NCBI GenBank assembly: GCA_029641185.1 | Contig: JAPWGK010000024.1 | Span: 372,001-436,000, forward strand | Direction: 5' to 3' | DNA from: Pseudofabraea citricarpa | Taxonomy: Eukaryota > Ascomycota > Leotiomycetes > Helotiales > Dermateaceae | DNA length: 64,000 bases | Part shown: positions 1 to 12,175 of the stretch, piece by piece | Numbering within the stretch: position 1 is the first letter of the stretch | How the letters are laid out: each line of letters starts with the position of its first letter | Made by a program: the position numbers and the translations under genes | The notes under the pieces: generated by a model | Databases searched by the model: none | The model's input: only the letters and a program-made list of their open reading frames with translations | Told to the model about the DNA's origin: nothing

Positions 1-944
1 TATCTTAAGATTAAAAGTAACTAATAAAAAAAGCAAAAATTATTTATTATTTAATAAAAAGATATTAACCTTTCTTTTTATATAAATCTTAATTCTAAGA
101 TTAACCTTTCTCTTAATAATAATAATAAAGATAAGTAAGTAATTTTATTATATTCTTTTTAGATATTTTATTATATTTTTTCTTTTTTTTATTTTTTCTC
201 TCTTTTATTTTTTATTTAACTTAATATCTCTTATAAAAGTTATTATCTTTTATAGATTATTATATTATCTTAATCTAAAATCTACTAAGTAAATTTCTTT
301 TAATTAATTTTAACTTTTAAGATTATCCTAATAATTTATTCTCTAAAAAAGCCTAATTTATTATTATAAAACCTAATTTTATTAAGATTTTATTATTAAA
401 ATAACCTTTTTCTTTAAAATAAATTAAAGATTCTTATTTTCTTTTATTTTATTACTTAATATTCTATTAATCTTTTATAAATATTAGACTAAGAGTATAT
501 TATTAACTATAATATTTATAAGAATATTAAAGAAGCTAATAAAAGGGTAAAATATACTTTTAATCGTAATATTATAATTATAAGTTAATAACCTGTTTTT
601 TTTATAGTTTTTCTAATAATTTTAGGTCTTATAATATTAGAAATTTAATTACTTTGAATTTTTAGAGGAAACGCTAGCTTAAACCTAAAAATTAGCCTAG
701 ATACTAAGCTAATTTAATTATTTATTAATAAATTCTAGGTTAAAGTTAAAGAAAATAAAATAAATAAAAATAATAAAAAGGAATTCTTAGTATTATTAAA
801 AATTCTTAGTAATTAGATTAAGAATCTTTTAGGGGATAATAAGTATATAAATCTTATAAAAGTATTATATTAAAATATAATTCTAGTAAAGTTTAATATT
901 AAAAGGATATTATTATATCTTTAGATATTTTTTATTTATATAAG
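1..944. repeat. RIP-degraded AT-rich repeat sequence
   Basis: Almost pure A/T with virtually no CA or TG dinucleotides, as left by saturating RIP. No reading frame survives. The stretch around 303-480 recurs as a diverged direct copy near 2357-2540, so it belongs to a repeat family present at least twice here. I cannot name the original element. Confidence 0.7.
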
Positions 945-1200
945 TATATCCGTAAACCGGGAAAGTTATTAGTAATACCAAAAGCGTACTAATAATACCA
1001 AAATACGATAATCTTATATCCCGCTTTCTAGCGCGATTAACAAGCGTATAAGTACGTTTAGTAAGCTTTTATTAATAAACGTAATACGCTAAACGCGTTT
1101 AATATAATTAGAAAACTACCGTGCGTATTCGATACTTTTTGCCGAATCTCTAAGCGAAACTATAAGCGAATCTTTTTTTTTTTTTGAATATTATTATTAT

Positions 1201-1239
<39 letters not shown>

Positions 1240-1658
1240 CACTTATATACTATTACGCACGTTATATACAGGAACGAATTTATACGAATCGAACGAATAT
1301 ATTAATTATTTTTATATAATATAGTTATTCGTATATATATATAAGTTGCGAAAAAGGAACTATATTAAAACACGTACGGGCCGACGTTATTCCAGTCACG
1401 TGACGCGGGTGAATACAGGCCCGACTCGGAGTGATATTCAGCCGTCGGGGTAATAGTCGTTCCGAAGTCACGTGACGTCACGTAACCTGGCTTCGGTGCG
1501 GTTAGCTAACCGGCACGGAATAACGTTGCGAAACGCGTGCTATAATTATAAGGCACGCTGCCAACGGTGCCAAACGCGGCCAGAGCGCCCGCCAAACGCA
1601 CCTTTCGCTTGGTAAGCGGAATAACTTTATTCCTAGTAATTCCCGGTTTGCGGATATA
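945..1658. mobile_element. Non-autonomous TIR DNA transposon (MITE-like) with a GC-richer core
   Basis: The ends are inverted repeats. The left end reads TATATCCGTAAACCGGGA, and the reverse complement of the right end reads TATATCCGCAAACCGGGA, matching at 17 of 18 positions. If the outermost TA on each side is the target duplication, the element is 947-1656, about 710 bp. It has no reading frame long enough for a transposase, so it would be non-autonomous. Unlike its surroundings, the 1370-1660 part keeps CA, TG and many CpG dinucleotides and includes CACGTG palindromes. It also contains a CTA microsatellite. The TA duplication fits Tc1/mariner or pogo-type elements, but the family is not identified. 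Confidence 0.6.
1196..1241. repeat. (CTA)n microsatellite
   Basis: About a dozen consecutive CTA/ACT triplets, preceded by a TTA run and a T-tract, inside the TIR element. Confidence 0.9.
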
Positions 1659-3355
1659 ACTAGGAAGGAAATCGATTTAGGTAAAAAAGATTATTACTAA
1701 TAATTATAAAATATAAGTTTATACTAAAATTTAAGTATATAATAATATTTTTAATTTATCTTTATTAAGAATTAAAACTCTTTAAATTTAAAAAGCTTAT
1801 AAAAAGCTAAATAAAAGAATAATTTATAATAATATATTATCTTAAGATTATTAGAAATAATAGAAAAAAATCTTTTATAAATATATTCTAAAATTAATTT
1901 TCTTTTATTAAAAATTTATATTCTTATAAGTATTATTTCTAGGATTTATATCTACTAAGAATAACTACTAGATTTAGCTAGTATATATATCTTATATAAC
2001 TTAACTAATATATTACTTAAATTACTACTTAAATATAAATATTTATATATATTAGCTAATTTTCTTTTTTTTCTAATAAAAATATTTATATATCTTAATA
2101 AATCTCTTTTTTATTTTACTAATTATACTTACGTATATTAACCTACCTTCTCTCTCTTTTAATAAAAATAATCTTATAAATAATAAATATAAATTTCTAT
2201 TATCTCTTAATATTCTTTTATTTTTCTTCTCTTTTATTCCCTTTTTATTTTATTATTTCTTCTTATATCTTCTCCTACGTATTAGTTAATTAATTATCTT
2301 TTATAAATAATCTATAAATCTTATTATAAAGTAGTCTAAGTAAGTTTTCTTTTTTAGATTTTAATTATAAAAGTAATTCTAATAATTTATTCTCTAAAAA
2401 AGTTTAATTTATTATTATAAAACTTATTTTTATTAAGATTTTACTATTAAATTAAACTTTTTTTTTAAAGTAAATTAAAGAAATTTTTCTTTTTTTATTT
2501 TATTATACGATCTTTTATTAATCTTTTTTAGATATTAAGATTAAGATATAATAATCTAGGTTATATTAATTTTAATCTTCTTTTAAGTAAAAAGAATACT
2601 AGTATAATATATAAATATAATATTAAAGTTATTAGTTAATATATTTATTTTTTAGTTAGTTTTTCTAATAAATTTTTTAAGATTATATTATATTCTAAGT
2701 TATATTATTAGATAAATTTAATAAAACTACCTTCGACCTTATTATATAACCTATTATATATCTAATTAAATTAATTATAATAAAATACTAGGTTTATAAT
2801 TTAAATAATATTAAAATTATAAAAGATCTTAATTATTATAAGTTTAATCGAAAAGTAATTAAGAATTAAGCTAAGAATCGTAAGAGTAATAAAAAGTATA
2901 TAATCTTAGTAATTATTATTAAAAATAAGGTTATAATAATTAAATTTAATATAAAAGAGATAATAAAATAACTCTAAATACTTTTAGGTTTAAAGTTTAA
3001 TAATATTAGGAAATTAGAAAAAGGAAAATAACTAAGAAAATTAATTAAAATATATAAATTTATATTATAAATTACTAGTAAAATAATAAGTTAGGATTTC
3101 TTTAACTAGTAATTTTAATCTAAATAAATTTATAAATCTATAAAAAAAAAATTTAAATATAAATAATAATATTTTCTTATTTTTTCTAATATTAAAGTTA
3201 ATAAGTTTAAACTTTTTAGTAAATATTATTATAAGACTTTTATTTTTATATATTCCCTAAAGTTCTTAGGTAACTTCTTATAAATATTTTAATATATCTT
3301 TAAAGTATATTATATAATAAAATTATAAGATTTCTAGCTTAATTTTAGTCTAAAA
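1659..3355. repeat. RIP-degraded AT-rich sequence, unidentified
   Basis: Depleted of CA and TG, with no open frame. About 2300-2560 is a diverged direct repeat of about 240-500. Nothing else in it is recognisable by eye. It probably holds remnants of one or more transposons. Confidence 0.6.
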
Positions 3356-3765
3356 TATATTATATAATAAAATTTAACTCTTAAATTTTATTATATAATA
3401 TACTCTAGACCTTAATTTTAATAATAAACTAGTATAAATAATAGATAAATATTTAATATATTATATAATAAAATTTAAGGGTTAAATTTTATTATATAAT
3501 ATATTCTAGACTTTAATTTTAATAATAAACTAATATAAATAATAAACGAATATTTAGTATATTATATAATAAAATTTAAGAGTTAAATTTTATTATATAA
3601 TATACTTTAGATCTTAATTTTAATAATAAACTAATATAAATAATAAACGAATATTTAATATATTATATAATAAAATTTAAGAGTTAAATTTTATTATATA
3701 ATATACTCTAGACCTTAAATTAATAATAAACTAGTATTTAGTAATATTAAGTATATAATATAATA
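3356..3765. repeat. 101-bp palindrome-bearing satellite (left array)
   Basis: Four units start at 3356, 3457, 3558 and 3659, an exact 101-bp spacing. Each begins with TATATTATATAATAAAATTT, followed after a few bases by its inverse, so every unit can fold into a hairpin with arms of about 20 bp. The units also share a spacer with the core AATAATAAACTAGTATAAAT. A related array lies at 20158-20560 on the other side of the nested Copia elements. Confidence 0.85.
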
Positions 3766-4054
3766 AAACTTAAGGGTTAATAGCTTTAATTTTAGCTAAT
3801 ATATAAGAAGAATTTTATTAAATAATAAGATAATTATTTTTATAAAAAGTTAAAAGTTTATTTATTTATAATAAGATATTTATCTAATTATAAGCTAATT
3901 ATTTATCTAAAAACTTAGAAGTCTACTTATTTATAATAAGAAATATTTTAAAAGCTATTTTATTTATTATAAAATTATAAAAATTATAATAATAACTAAA
4001 ATTAAAATAATAACTAAAATTAAAATAATAACTTAAATTAGAATAATAACTAAA
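3766..4054. repeat. AT-rich flank with 18-bp AATAATAACTAAAATTAA repeats
   Basis: After a short segment shared with the right side (about 3782-3809 resembles 20634-20661), the sequence ends in several copies of an 18-bp motif, AATAATAACTAAAATTAA. The outer Copia element is inserted in this motif, which resumes directly at 19981. Confidence 0.7.
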
Positions 4055-4059
4055 ATTAG
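4055..4059. repeat. Target site duplication of outer Copia (left)
   Basis: ATTAG immediately before the first LTR. The same five bases follow the last LTR at 19981-19985. The insertion site is itself repetitive, so chance similarity is possible, but both copies abut the LTR ends exactly. Confidence 0.8.
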
Positions 4060-4268
4060 TATTAAAAGGATTATATATTTTTTACTTATATCTCTTAAGT
4101 TATAAGTATTCGATTAAGTCTTAGTACTTTATATAAATAATATATTATATATAAGTTAATATATTTGTAGATAAATTAACTAATTAATTAATAAAATATT
4201 AATATATATTCGTAATTATATATATATTATTTATATATATATATAATTATAAGATAATTATACTAATA
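4060..4268 (+). repeat. 5' LTR of outer Copia (209 bp)
   Basis: Begins TATTAAAAGGATT and ends TATACTAATA, presumably TGTT...CA before RIP. It has the same length and ends as the LTRs at 10276, 18048 and 19772. Confidence 0.85.
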
Positions 4269-5819
4269 TTAATTAATAATTTAACTTAACTATTATATAA
4301 TAACCTTATATATAAAATAAGATTATAAATTAATAAGATTTTTTAGGACTTAATATATAAAAACTCTTAATAAAAATTATTAAAGATAAATCTTAGCTTA
4401 TTTAATTAATCTAAAAAGATATTTTATAGGTTTAGCTAATATAAAATAAGAGATATTATTTTTAGATAAAATAATATAACTTTAACTAAAAAAGATTTTT
4501 TATAAAACTTATAAGTAATAATAAGTTTTATAATAAAAAGAAAATATTTTATTAACCTTAAGTAATAAGATAATAAAATTAATATAACTAATATAAATAA
4601 ATATATTAATATACTTATTAATACGTATATTATAATAAATATTAATATATAAAAAGAATAAGAGATAAAAGATAATAAATTATAAGATAATTTTAAGAAT
4701 ATATTTTAAGAATAAATATTAGTAATATTTAATATAATATTAAGGGTAATTATATCTAAAATTTATATATACTTATATATATATAAAGTATTTACTAAAC
4801 TTAAATTAGGATTTATATCTTATATTTAACTTTTAATAAATCTCTTAAATAAAAAGAAACCTTATATATAAACTAAAGATAAGATTAAGAAATAAATAAA
4901 AGTATACGAAAGGAAATTCGATTTAATATATAAGCTAAAAGATCTAATATATTAGTTACTTTTACTAAGTATTTTATATAATATTTTTATAATAAGCTTA
5001 ATAATAATACTAGAATAATATATTTAACTATTAATTAAAGATATATATATCTTTCTAGAGATAAACTAAGCTTATATAATATAATAAGAAAAATATAATT
5101 TAAACTAATATTTTAACTCTTATATATCTTAGCCTAGTATTTACCTAAGGTTTACTAATATTTTAAATCTAAGTCTTTAGCCTAAAAGGTAATCTCTTAT
5201 AACTTTATATTCTTAAGATAATCTTATATAAAGTCTTTTATAATAATAATAATATATTTAAAAACCTAAAATATTATTAATTAATAAATTAATTACTAAG
5301 CTAATAAAAATCTATAGTATATTAAATAAAAGGAAATATATAAGTAAATTATATAATATTCTTAATATAAAAATATAAGTATTTTTTAATTATTATAATA
5401 AAATAAAAATATTAGATTATAATTATTATTTAATATTTTTTATAATATTTTAAGATAAAGCGTTCGAATTTTATTATAATAAGATATCTAGCTAAAATTA
5501 TAATCTTTATATAATAATATAAATAATAAAAGATTACTTTAAAATTAAAGAAAATAAGTAATTATATCTCTTAAAATAATATAAGATTATATTCTAAGGA
5601 ATTATCTAATAATACTTAAATAAATTAAAACTTAAATATCTTAAGATTTTATTTAATATATTTTATATAATATAATAAGAACTTTTAGTCTAATATTAAA
5701 ATAAATATAACTTATAAGATTAAATATTAAATATATATTATAATATTCTAGAATATAATTTCGTATTTTATAAATTAGCTTTAATATTTAAAAGATTTTA
5801 CTTAGAATTAAGATTTATT

Positions 5820-5871
5820 ATTATTATTATTATATAATATAATTAATTATTATTATATATCTAAGAGATAT

Positions 5872-5915
<44 letters not shown>

Positions 5916-5930
5916 TATATATAATATATA
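5820..5930. repeat. TTA/TAA triplet tract in outer Copia
   Basis: A short TTA run followed by a TAA run of about a dozen triplets. The equivalent tract in the inner copy (about 12035-12175) is clearly longer. Confidence 0.8.
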
Positions 5931-8879
5931 AGTTATTTTAACCCCTAATATAACTAATATTAGATTAATCGAAAGTATAATAACTAAAACTAATATTACT
6001 AAGATTATATAAAATATAATAAATTATTAAATTTTAGTTAATTTAAGAAAAAGAGAAGTTTCTAAAAGAATCGAAAAAATAAAAGAAAATTTAATAATAA
6101 CTAGAAATATTATATATACTAAAAGCTAAAATATTAGTTAAGTAATTATATTAATAAAAAACGAACTAAGGTATATATATATTATAAATCTTAAAACTAA
6201 TATATCTAAGATAATAAATTTAACTAATTCTTAATTAATTTTAAAGAATTATTTATTTTATACGAAAATTATCCTAATATTAAACTTTTTTCTAATAAAA
6301 AAATATAATAATTTAATATATTTATTATTTTTATTTATAACTTAAGGGTAATAAGTAAGATAATTACTTAGATTATAAGAAAAATAAATAAAAGTAAATA
6401 TTCTATTAATACCTAGGTATATTAAATAAAAGTAAAAGAAAAAAAATCTTTATATAAATATTTCTTAATCGATTTTATTAAAAATAATATATAATTTATT
6501 AAGATAATCTTAGATAATTAAAAGATAAATTATCTTCTTATAAGATAAGATATTCTTAGTCTCTAAATAAAGTTAATAAGAAAGTTAATTATATATAAAA
6601 TAAATAATTATATTAATAAAAGTAAATATTTATTAAAAATATTCTAAGATATTATATTAGATATAAGAGTATTAGGGATCTTAATAATAAGAGAACCTTA
6701 GTTTTAAGTATTATAATAATAATACTTAAACTTATAATTATATATAAACGATAAAAGTAATATTATATATTTTAAGAAAAAACTTTTAATAATAAAAGAA
6801 ATTATTAACCTTAAGATATTAATTAGAAATATTATATTTTATATTATATTAGTCTTAATATTATTCTTATTTTATATATAAGATATAAATAAGATATTCG
6901 TATAAATTAATAACTTATAAAATATTTTTATCTAAGATAAGAAAATCGTATTTTTAATATAAAAATAAAAATATTTATTTATATTATTAGATTAACTAAA
7001 AGTAGTTATATTATATTATCTAATAAAATCTAAATTTTATTAGATATATTATAAATTTAGATACCTTTTTATATAAAAATTAATAGAGATTCTTAAGAAA
7101 ATAAATTAAGATTTTAAGATTCTAATACTTAAGAATCTTATAAAATTTTATAAGTATTACTAAATATATTTTAAATTACTAGGGCGATTTAAATTTATTA
7201 TTAAGAAAAATATAAATTTTAATTACTTAATAGTAATTAATATTATATATTTAAATAAAAAACTAATAATATATATAATTAATAAAATAATATTATTTAA
7301 TATAATAAAATTTCTAAAAGATATAAAAATAAAAATTATATAAAATATACTTCGTATATTATAAATTAATATATATCTTAATCTATTAGATTTCTTTATA
7401 TATAATATTAGTATAAACTTTATAATATCTAAGTTTTAATAAAATATATTAATAATAATAACTAAGACTAAGAAAGTTCTTATAAAAGCTTATAATAATA
7501 TTAGGAAAATAAAAAGATATTACGTATTTTTATAATATATATATAAAATACTTTATATAAAATTAAAAGATAAACGTATTAATAAGAATATTATTCTTTA
7601 AATAATTATAAAAGCTATTAATAATTCTATAAAACCTAATAAACTAATATTTATATTATTTATTTTTAGTATTTACCTAAGAATAAATTAAGATAATATT
7701 TTAGTTATATTTATAGTAAAATATAAGAAAGTAATAAACTTAGTAATATAAGAAGTTAAACGCTTTTATACCTAGTAATTAATTAAAAAAATATTAGTTA
7801 TATAAAATAACCCTTATATAAACTTAATAATATTATTATTATTATAATCGGATATCCTAATATAAAAAAAAAAATAAGAATAAAAAGGATTATATAAATT
7901 AATTAGTATTATAAGTAAAACTTATATTATTAATATATTTTATAATCTAATAAATTTCTATTTAATTATTATAAAATCTTTTAACTTAAAGTTATAAGAT
8001 AATTAACCTTAAGAAGTTAATTATAAGAATCTTATAAAGCTTATATTAAAAGTAGAAAATAACTAGAAGATAAAATTATAAATACTAGAAGATATTATCT
8101 AAACTAAGTAAATTTATATAATACTTATATAACTAAGATTTATATTAATAATTATATTATTATAAAAATTAATTTATTCTTTTAATAAAGAAATTTCTTA
8201 TAATAATAGAAAATTTAATAAGAATTTTATAGTTTAATTTTTATTTTCTTATATATAATATTTTTTTAATAAGCTCTTTTAGCTTATATAAAATATAAGT
8301 AATATAAGATAAATAATATTATTAATATATTTAACTTATAAAAAGATTAATAATCTTAAGCTTTTAAGATAATTTTAGGAATTAGATATTATTATAATAC
8401 CTAGGTAATCGTTTAAGGAATTTACTAGAAAGAAAGTTAAAAGATTAATTATAAATAATATTTTTAAATTTATTAGATTTAATTTATAATAATATAAAAA
8501 AAAGATTTTTAACTCCTAGTTAATATATAAAATAAAAGGAAAGGAAATAATAATTTTATATAAAAAGACTTATTATATTATTTAAGCTTATAATAATATA
8601 AGAAAGTAATTTATATTAACTTAGTTATTAATAATCTAAAAAATAAGCTAATATTTATTTATTACTTTTATTATTTTATTTAATTTATACGAATATATCT
8701 TTTATTATTATAATATTACCTAAGTATATATTTAGTTTACTATAAATTTAGCTTATTAAATTCTTATATATCTACTAAAAAAAATTTAATACTAATATTT
8801 AAAAGATATAATTATAATAATAAGAAAGTTATTATATAATATTCTAGAGATAAATATATATTAGTAGATAATATATTAT

Positions 8880-9650
8880 AAGTATTATATTAATTAATTA
8901 TAAATATAAATATTTACGTATAATTTATATCTACTTATTTTTAATTCTAAAGCTTTTAGAATTATAAATATATAAACTAATAATATATTAATCTTAGGTA
9001 ATAATACGTTTATTAACTAAGAGAAAAAAAAGCTAAAGAAAGCTAACTTCTTAATAAAATTATTAGAAATACTTATATATAAAATATCTTTAATATTTAA
9101 TAAATATATCTTCTAATAAAATTATAATAATTTCTTATTATTATTCTAAAAAAAATAAAATAAGAAAATATAACTTATTAACCTAGATTTACCTTTTAGT
9201 TAAGAGAATTATTAATAATAATATACCTAAGATATATATATAATAAGTATTTATTAACCTAAAGTTATTTTTAATTTTTTTATTATTACTTAATACTAGA
9301 AATTAATTCTTATAAAAATTATAAAATTAAACGCTTATTTAAAATAATAAATAAATAACTTAGATTAAGAGATTTATTATATTTCTTTTAACTTATCTTA
9401 TATAAAGTTATTTATATTTATAAATAAGTTATTTATAAATAATAAGAACTTAAGTTTTTAACTTAGGTTTATTATTTTATTAGTAACCGAATCTTAAATA
9501 ATAATAAAATAAGATTTAATAATTCTTTTATTTATATATAAATTAAATAAGTTTACTCTTAGAAGAAATATAATCTACTAGAATAATATAAAAAGTAAGA
9601 GAATTATAAGAAGTATATTTATATTAGAAATCTATAATATAATAATAAAA
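8880..9650 (+). pseudogene. Outer Copia pol relic: C-terminal RT and RNase H
   Basis: Reading the plus strand through RIP stops (TAA for CAA, TAA/TAG for TGG) gives the conserved end of fungal Ty1/Copia pol. Around 8930-9050 there is a LYLLVFNSKAF-like segment followed by an acidic-lysine stretch. Around 9460-9630 there is the RNase H block, NKDLSS followed by a degraded IIYWNNIKSKR (family: IHWSSxKCKR). This fixes the family and the orientation. It is non-functional. Confidence 0.75.
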
Positions 9651-10270
9651 ATTAATATTATTATTATTATTAATAATATAATTAATAAAATAATATTATA
9701 ATTAAACCTTTTACTAAAACTTATAATTATATATATTAATTCGTATTTATTATATAAATACCTTATAAAGCTTAGAATTACTAAGGAGAAATATTTAATA
9801 ATTAATATTATAATATTATATTAATTATATAAGAGAAAAAAGCTTATAAAAGTTTATTAGATAAATAAACTTAATAATTTAATTAATATTATAATAAAAA
9901 AGAAAACTAATAATACTCTTAAAAAATTTCTTAATAATAATAAGATCTTTATACGAATTAATAAATAAATTAAAAAAAAAGAAAAATAACTAAAAAATAA
10001 GAATTTTTATATATTATTATATTAATTTTATTTTTAGAATTTATTTTCGTTTATTTTTTAGTTACTTATTTAAATATTTAGTTATTTAAAATTAGGAAAA
10101 ATAAATAAGTATTATTTTTTATATAAAAATAAAAAGCTAAGTAAAAGAAAAAAAAACTAAGGTAAAATAATACTAATATTAGTTTTATTATTACTTTTAT
10201 TATTATTACTAGTATTATTATAAGAGTTACCTAAAGTATAACTAGGATTATTATTATTATTATTATTACT

Positions 10271-10275
10271 AAAAC
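10271..10275. repeat. Target site duplication of inner Copia (left)
   Basis: AAAAC directly before the inner 5' LTR. It is repeated at 18257-18261 directly after the inner 3' LTR. Confidence 0.85.
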
Positions 10276-10484
10276 TATTAGGAGAATTATATACTTTTTA
10301 CTTATATTTCTTAAGTTATAAGTATTTAGTTAAGTCTTAGTATTTTATACGAATAATATATTATATATAAGTTAACGTATTTATAGATAAATTAACTAAT
10401 TAATTAACTAAGTATTAATATATATTTATAATTATATATATATTATTTATATATATATATAATTATAAGATAATTATACTAATA
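10276..10484 (+). repeat. 5' LTR of inner Copia (209 bp)
   Basis: Begins TATTAGGAGAATTAT and ends TATACTAATA. Same length as the other three LTRs. Confidence 0.85.
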
Positions 10485-12034
10485 TTAATTAATAATTTAA
10501 CTTAACTATTATATAATAACCCTACGTATAAAATAAAATTATAGATTAATAAGGTTTTTTTTAGAACTTAATATATAAAAATTCTTAATAAGATTATTAA
10601 AGGTAAATCTTAGTTTATTTAATTAATCTAAAAGAATATTTTATAAGTTTAGCTAATATAAAATAAGAGATATTATCTTTAGATAAAATATTATAATTTT
10701 AACTAAAAAAGATTCTTTATAAAACTTATAAGTAATAATAAGTTTTATAATAAAAAGAAAATATCTTATTAATTCTAAACGATAAGATAATAAAATTAAT
10801 ATAACTAATATAAATAAATATACTAACGTACTTATTAATACGTATATTATAATAAATATTAATATATAAAAGAAATAAGAGATAAAAGATAATAAATTAT
10901 AAGATAATTTTAAGAATATATTTTAAGAATAAATATTAGTAATATTTAGTATAATATTAAGAATAATTATATCTAAAATTTATATATACTTATATATATA
11001 TAAAATATTTACTAAACTTAAATTAGGATTTATATCTTATATTTAACTTTTAGTAAACCTTTTAAATAAGAAAAAATCTTATATATAAACTAAAGATAAA
11101 ATTAAGGAGTAAATAAAAGTATATAAAAGAAAGTTTAATTTAATATATAAGCTAAAAGATCTAATATATTAGTTACTTCTACTAAGTATTTTATATAATA
11201 TTTTTATAATAAGCCTAATAATAATATTAGAATAATATATTCGGCTATTAATTAAAGATATATATATTTTTCTAAGAATAAACTAAGCTTATATAATATA
11301 ATAGGAAGAATATAATTTAGACTAATATTTTAACTTTTATACGCCTTAGCCTAATATTTACCTAAGGTTTACTAGTATCCTAAATCTAAGTTTTTAGCCT
11401 AAAAAGTAATCTCTTATAATTTTATACTCTTAAGATAATCTTATACGAAATCCTTTATAATAATAATAATACGTTTAAGAACCTAGAGTATTATTAGTTA
11501 ATAAGTTAATTACTAAGCTAATAAAAATCTATAATATATTAAATAAAAGGAAATATATAAGTAAATTATATAATATCTTTAATATAAAAATATAAGTATT
11601 CTTTAATTATTATAATAAAATAAGAATATTAGATTATAGTTATTATTTAATATTCTTTATAATACTTTAAGATAAAATATCCGAATTCTATTATAATAAG
11701 ATATTTAGCTAGAATTATAATCTTTATATAATAATATAAATAATAAAAAATTACTTTAAAACTAAAGAAAATAAATAATTATATCTTTTAAAATAATATA
11801 AGATTATATTCTAGGGAATTATCTAATAATACCTAGATAAATTAAAACTTAAAAATCTTAAGATTTTATTTAATATATTTTATATAATATAATAAGAACT
11901 TTTAGTCTAATATTAAAATAAGTATAACTTATAAGATTAAATATTAAATATATATTATAATATCCTAAAATATAATTTTATATTTTATAAATTAGCTTTA
12001 ACTTTTAAAAGACTTTACTTAGAATTAAGATTTA

Positions 12035-12088
12035 TTATTATTATTATTATATAATATAACTAATTATTATTATATATCTAAGAGACGT

Positions 12089-12174
<86 letters not shown>

Positions 12175-12175
12175 T
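12035..12175. repeat. Expanded TAA triplet tract in inner Copia
   Basis: A TTA run, then more than twenty TAA triplets, at the position where the outer copy has about half as many. Confidence 0.85.
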
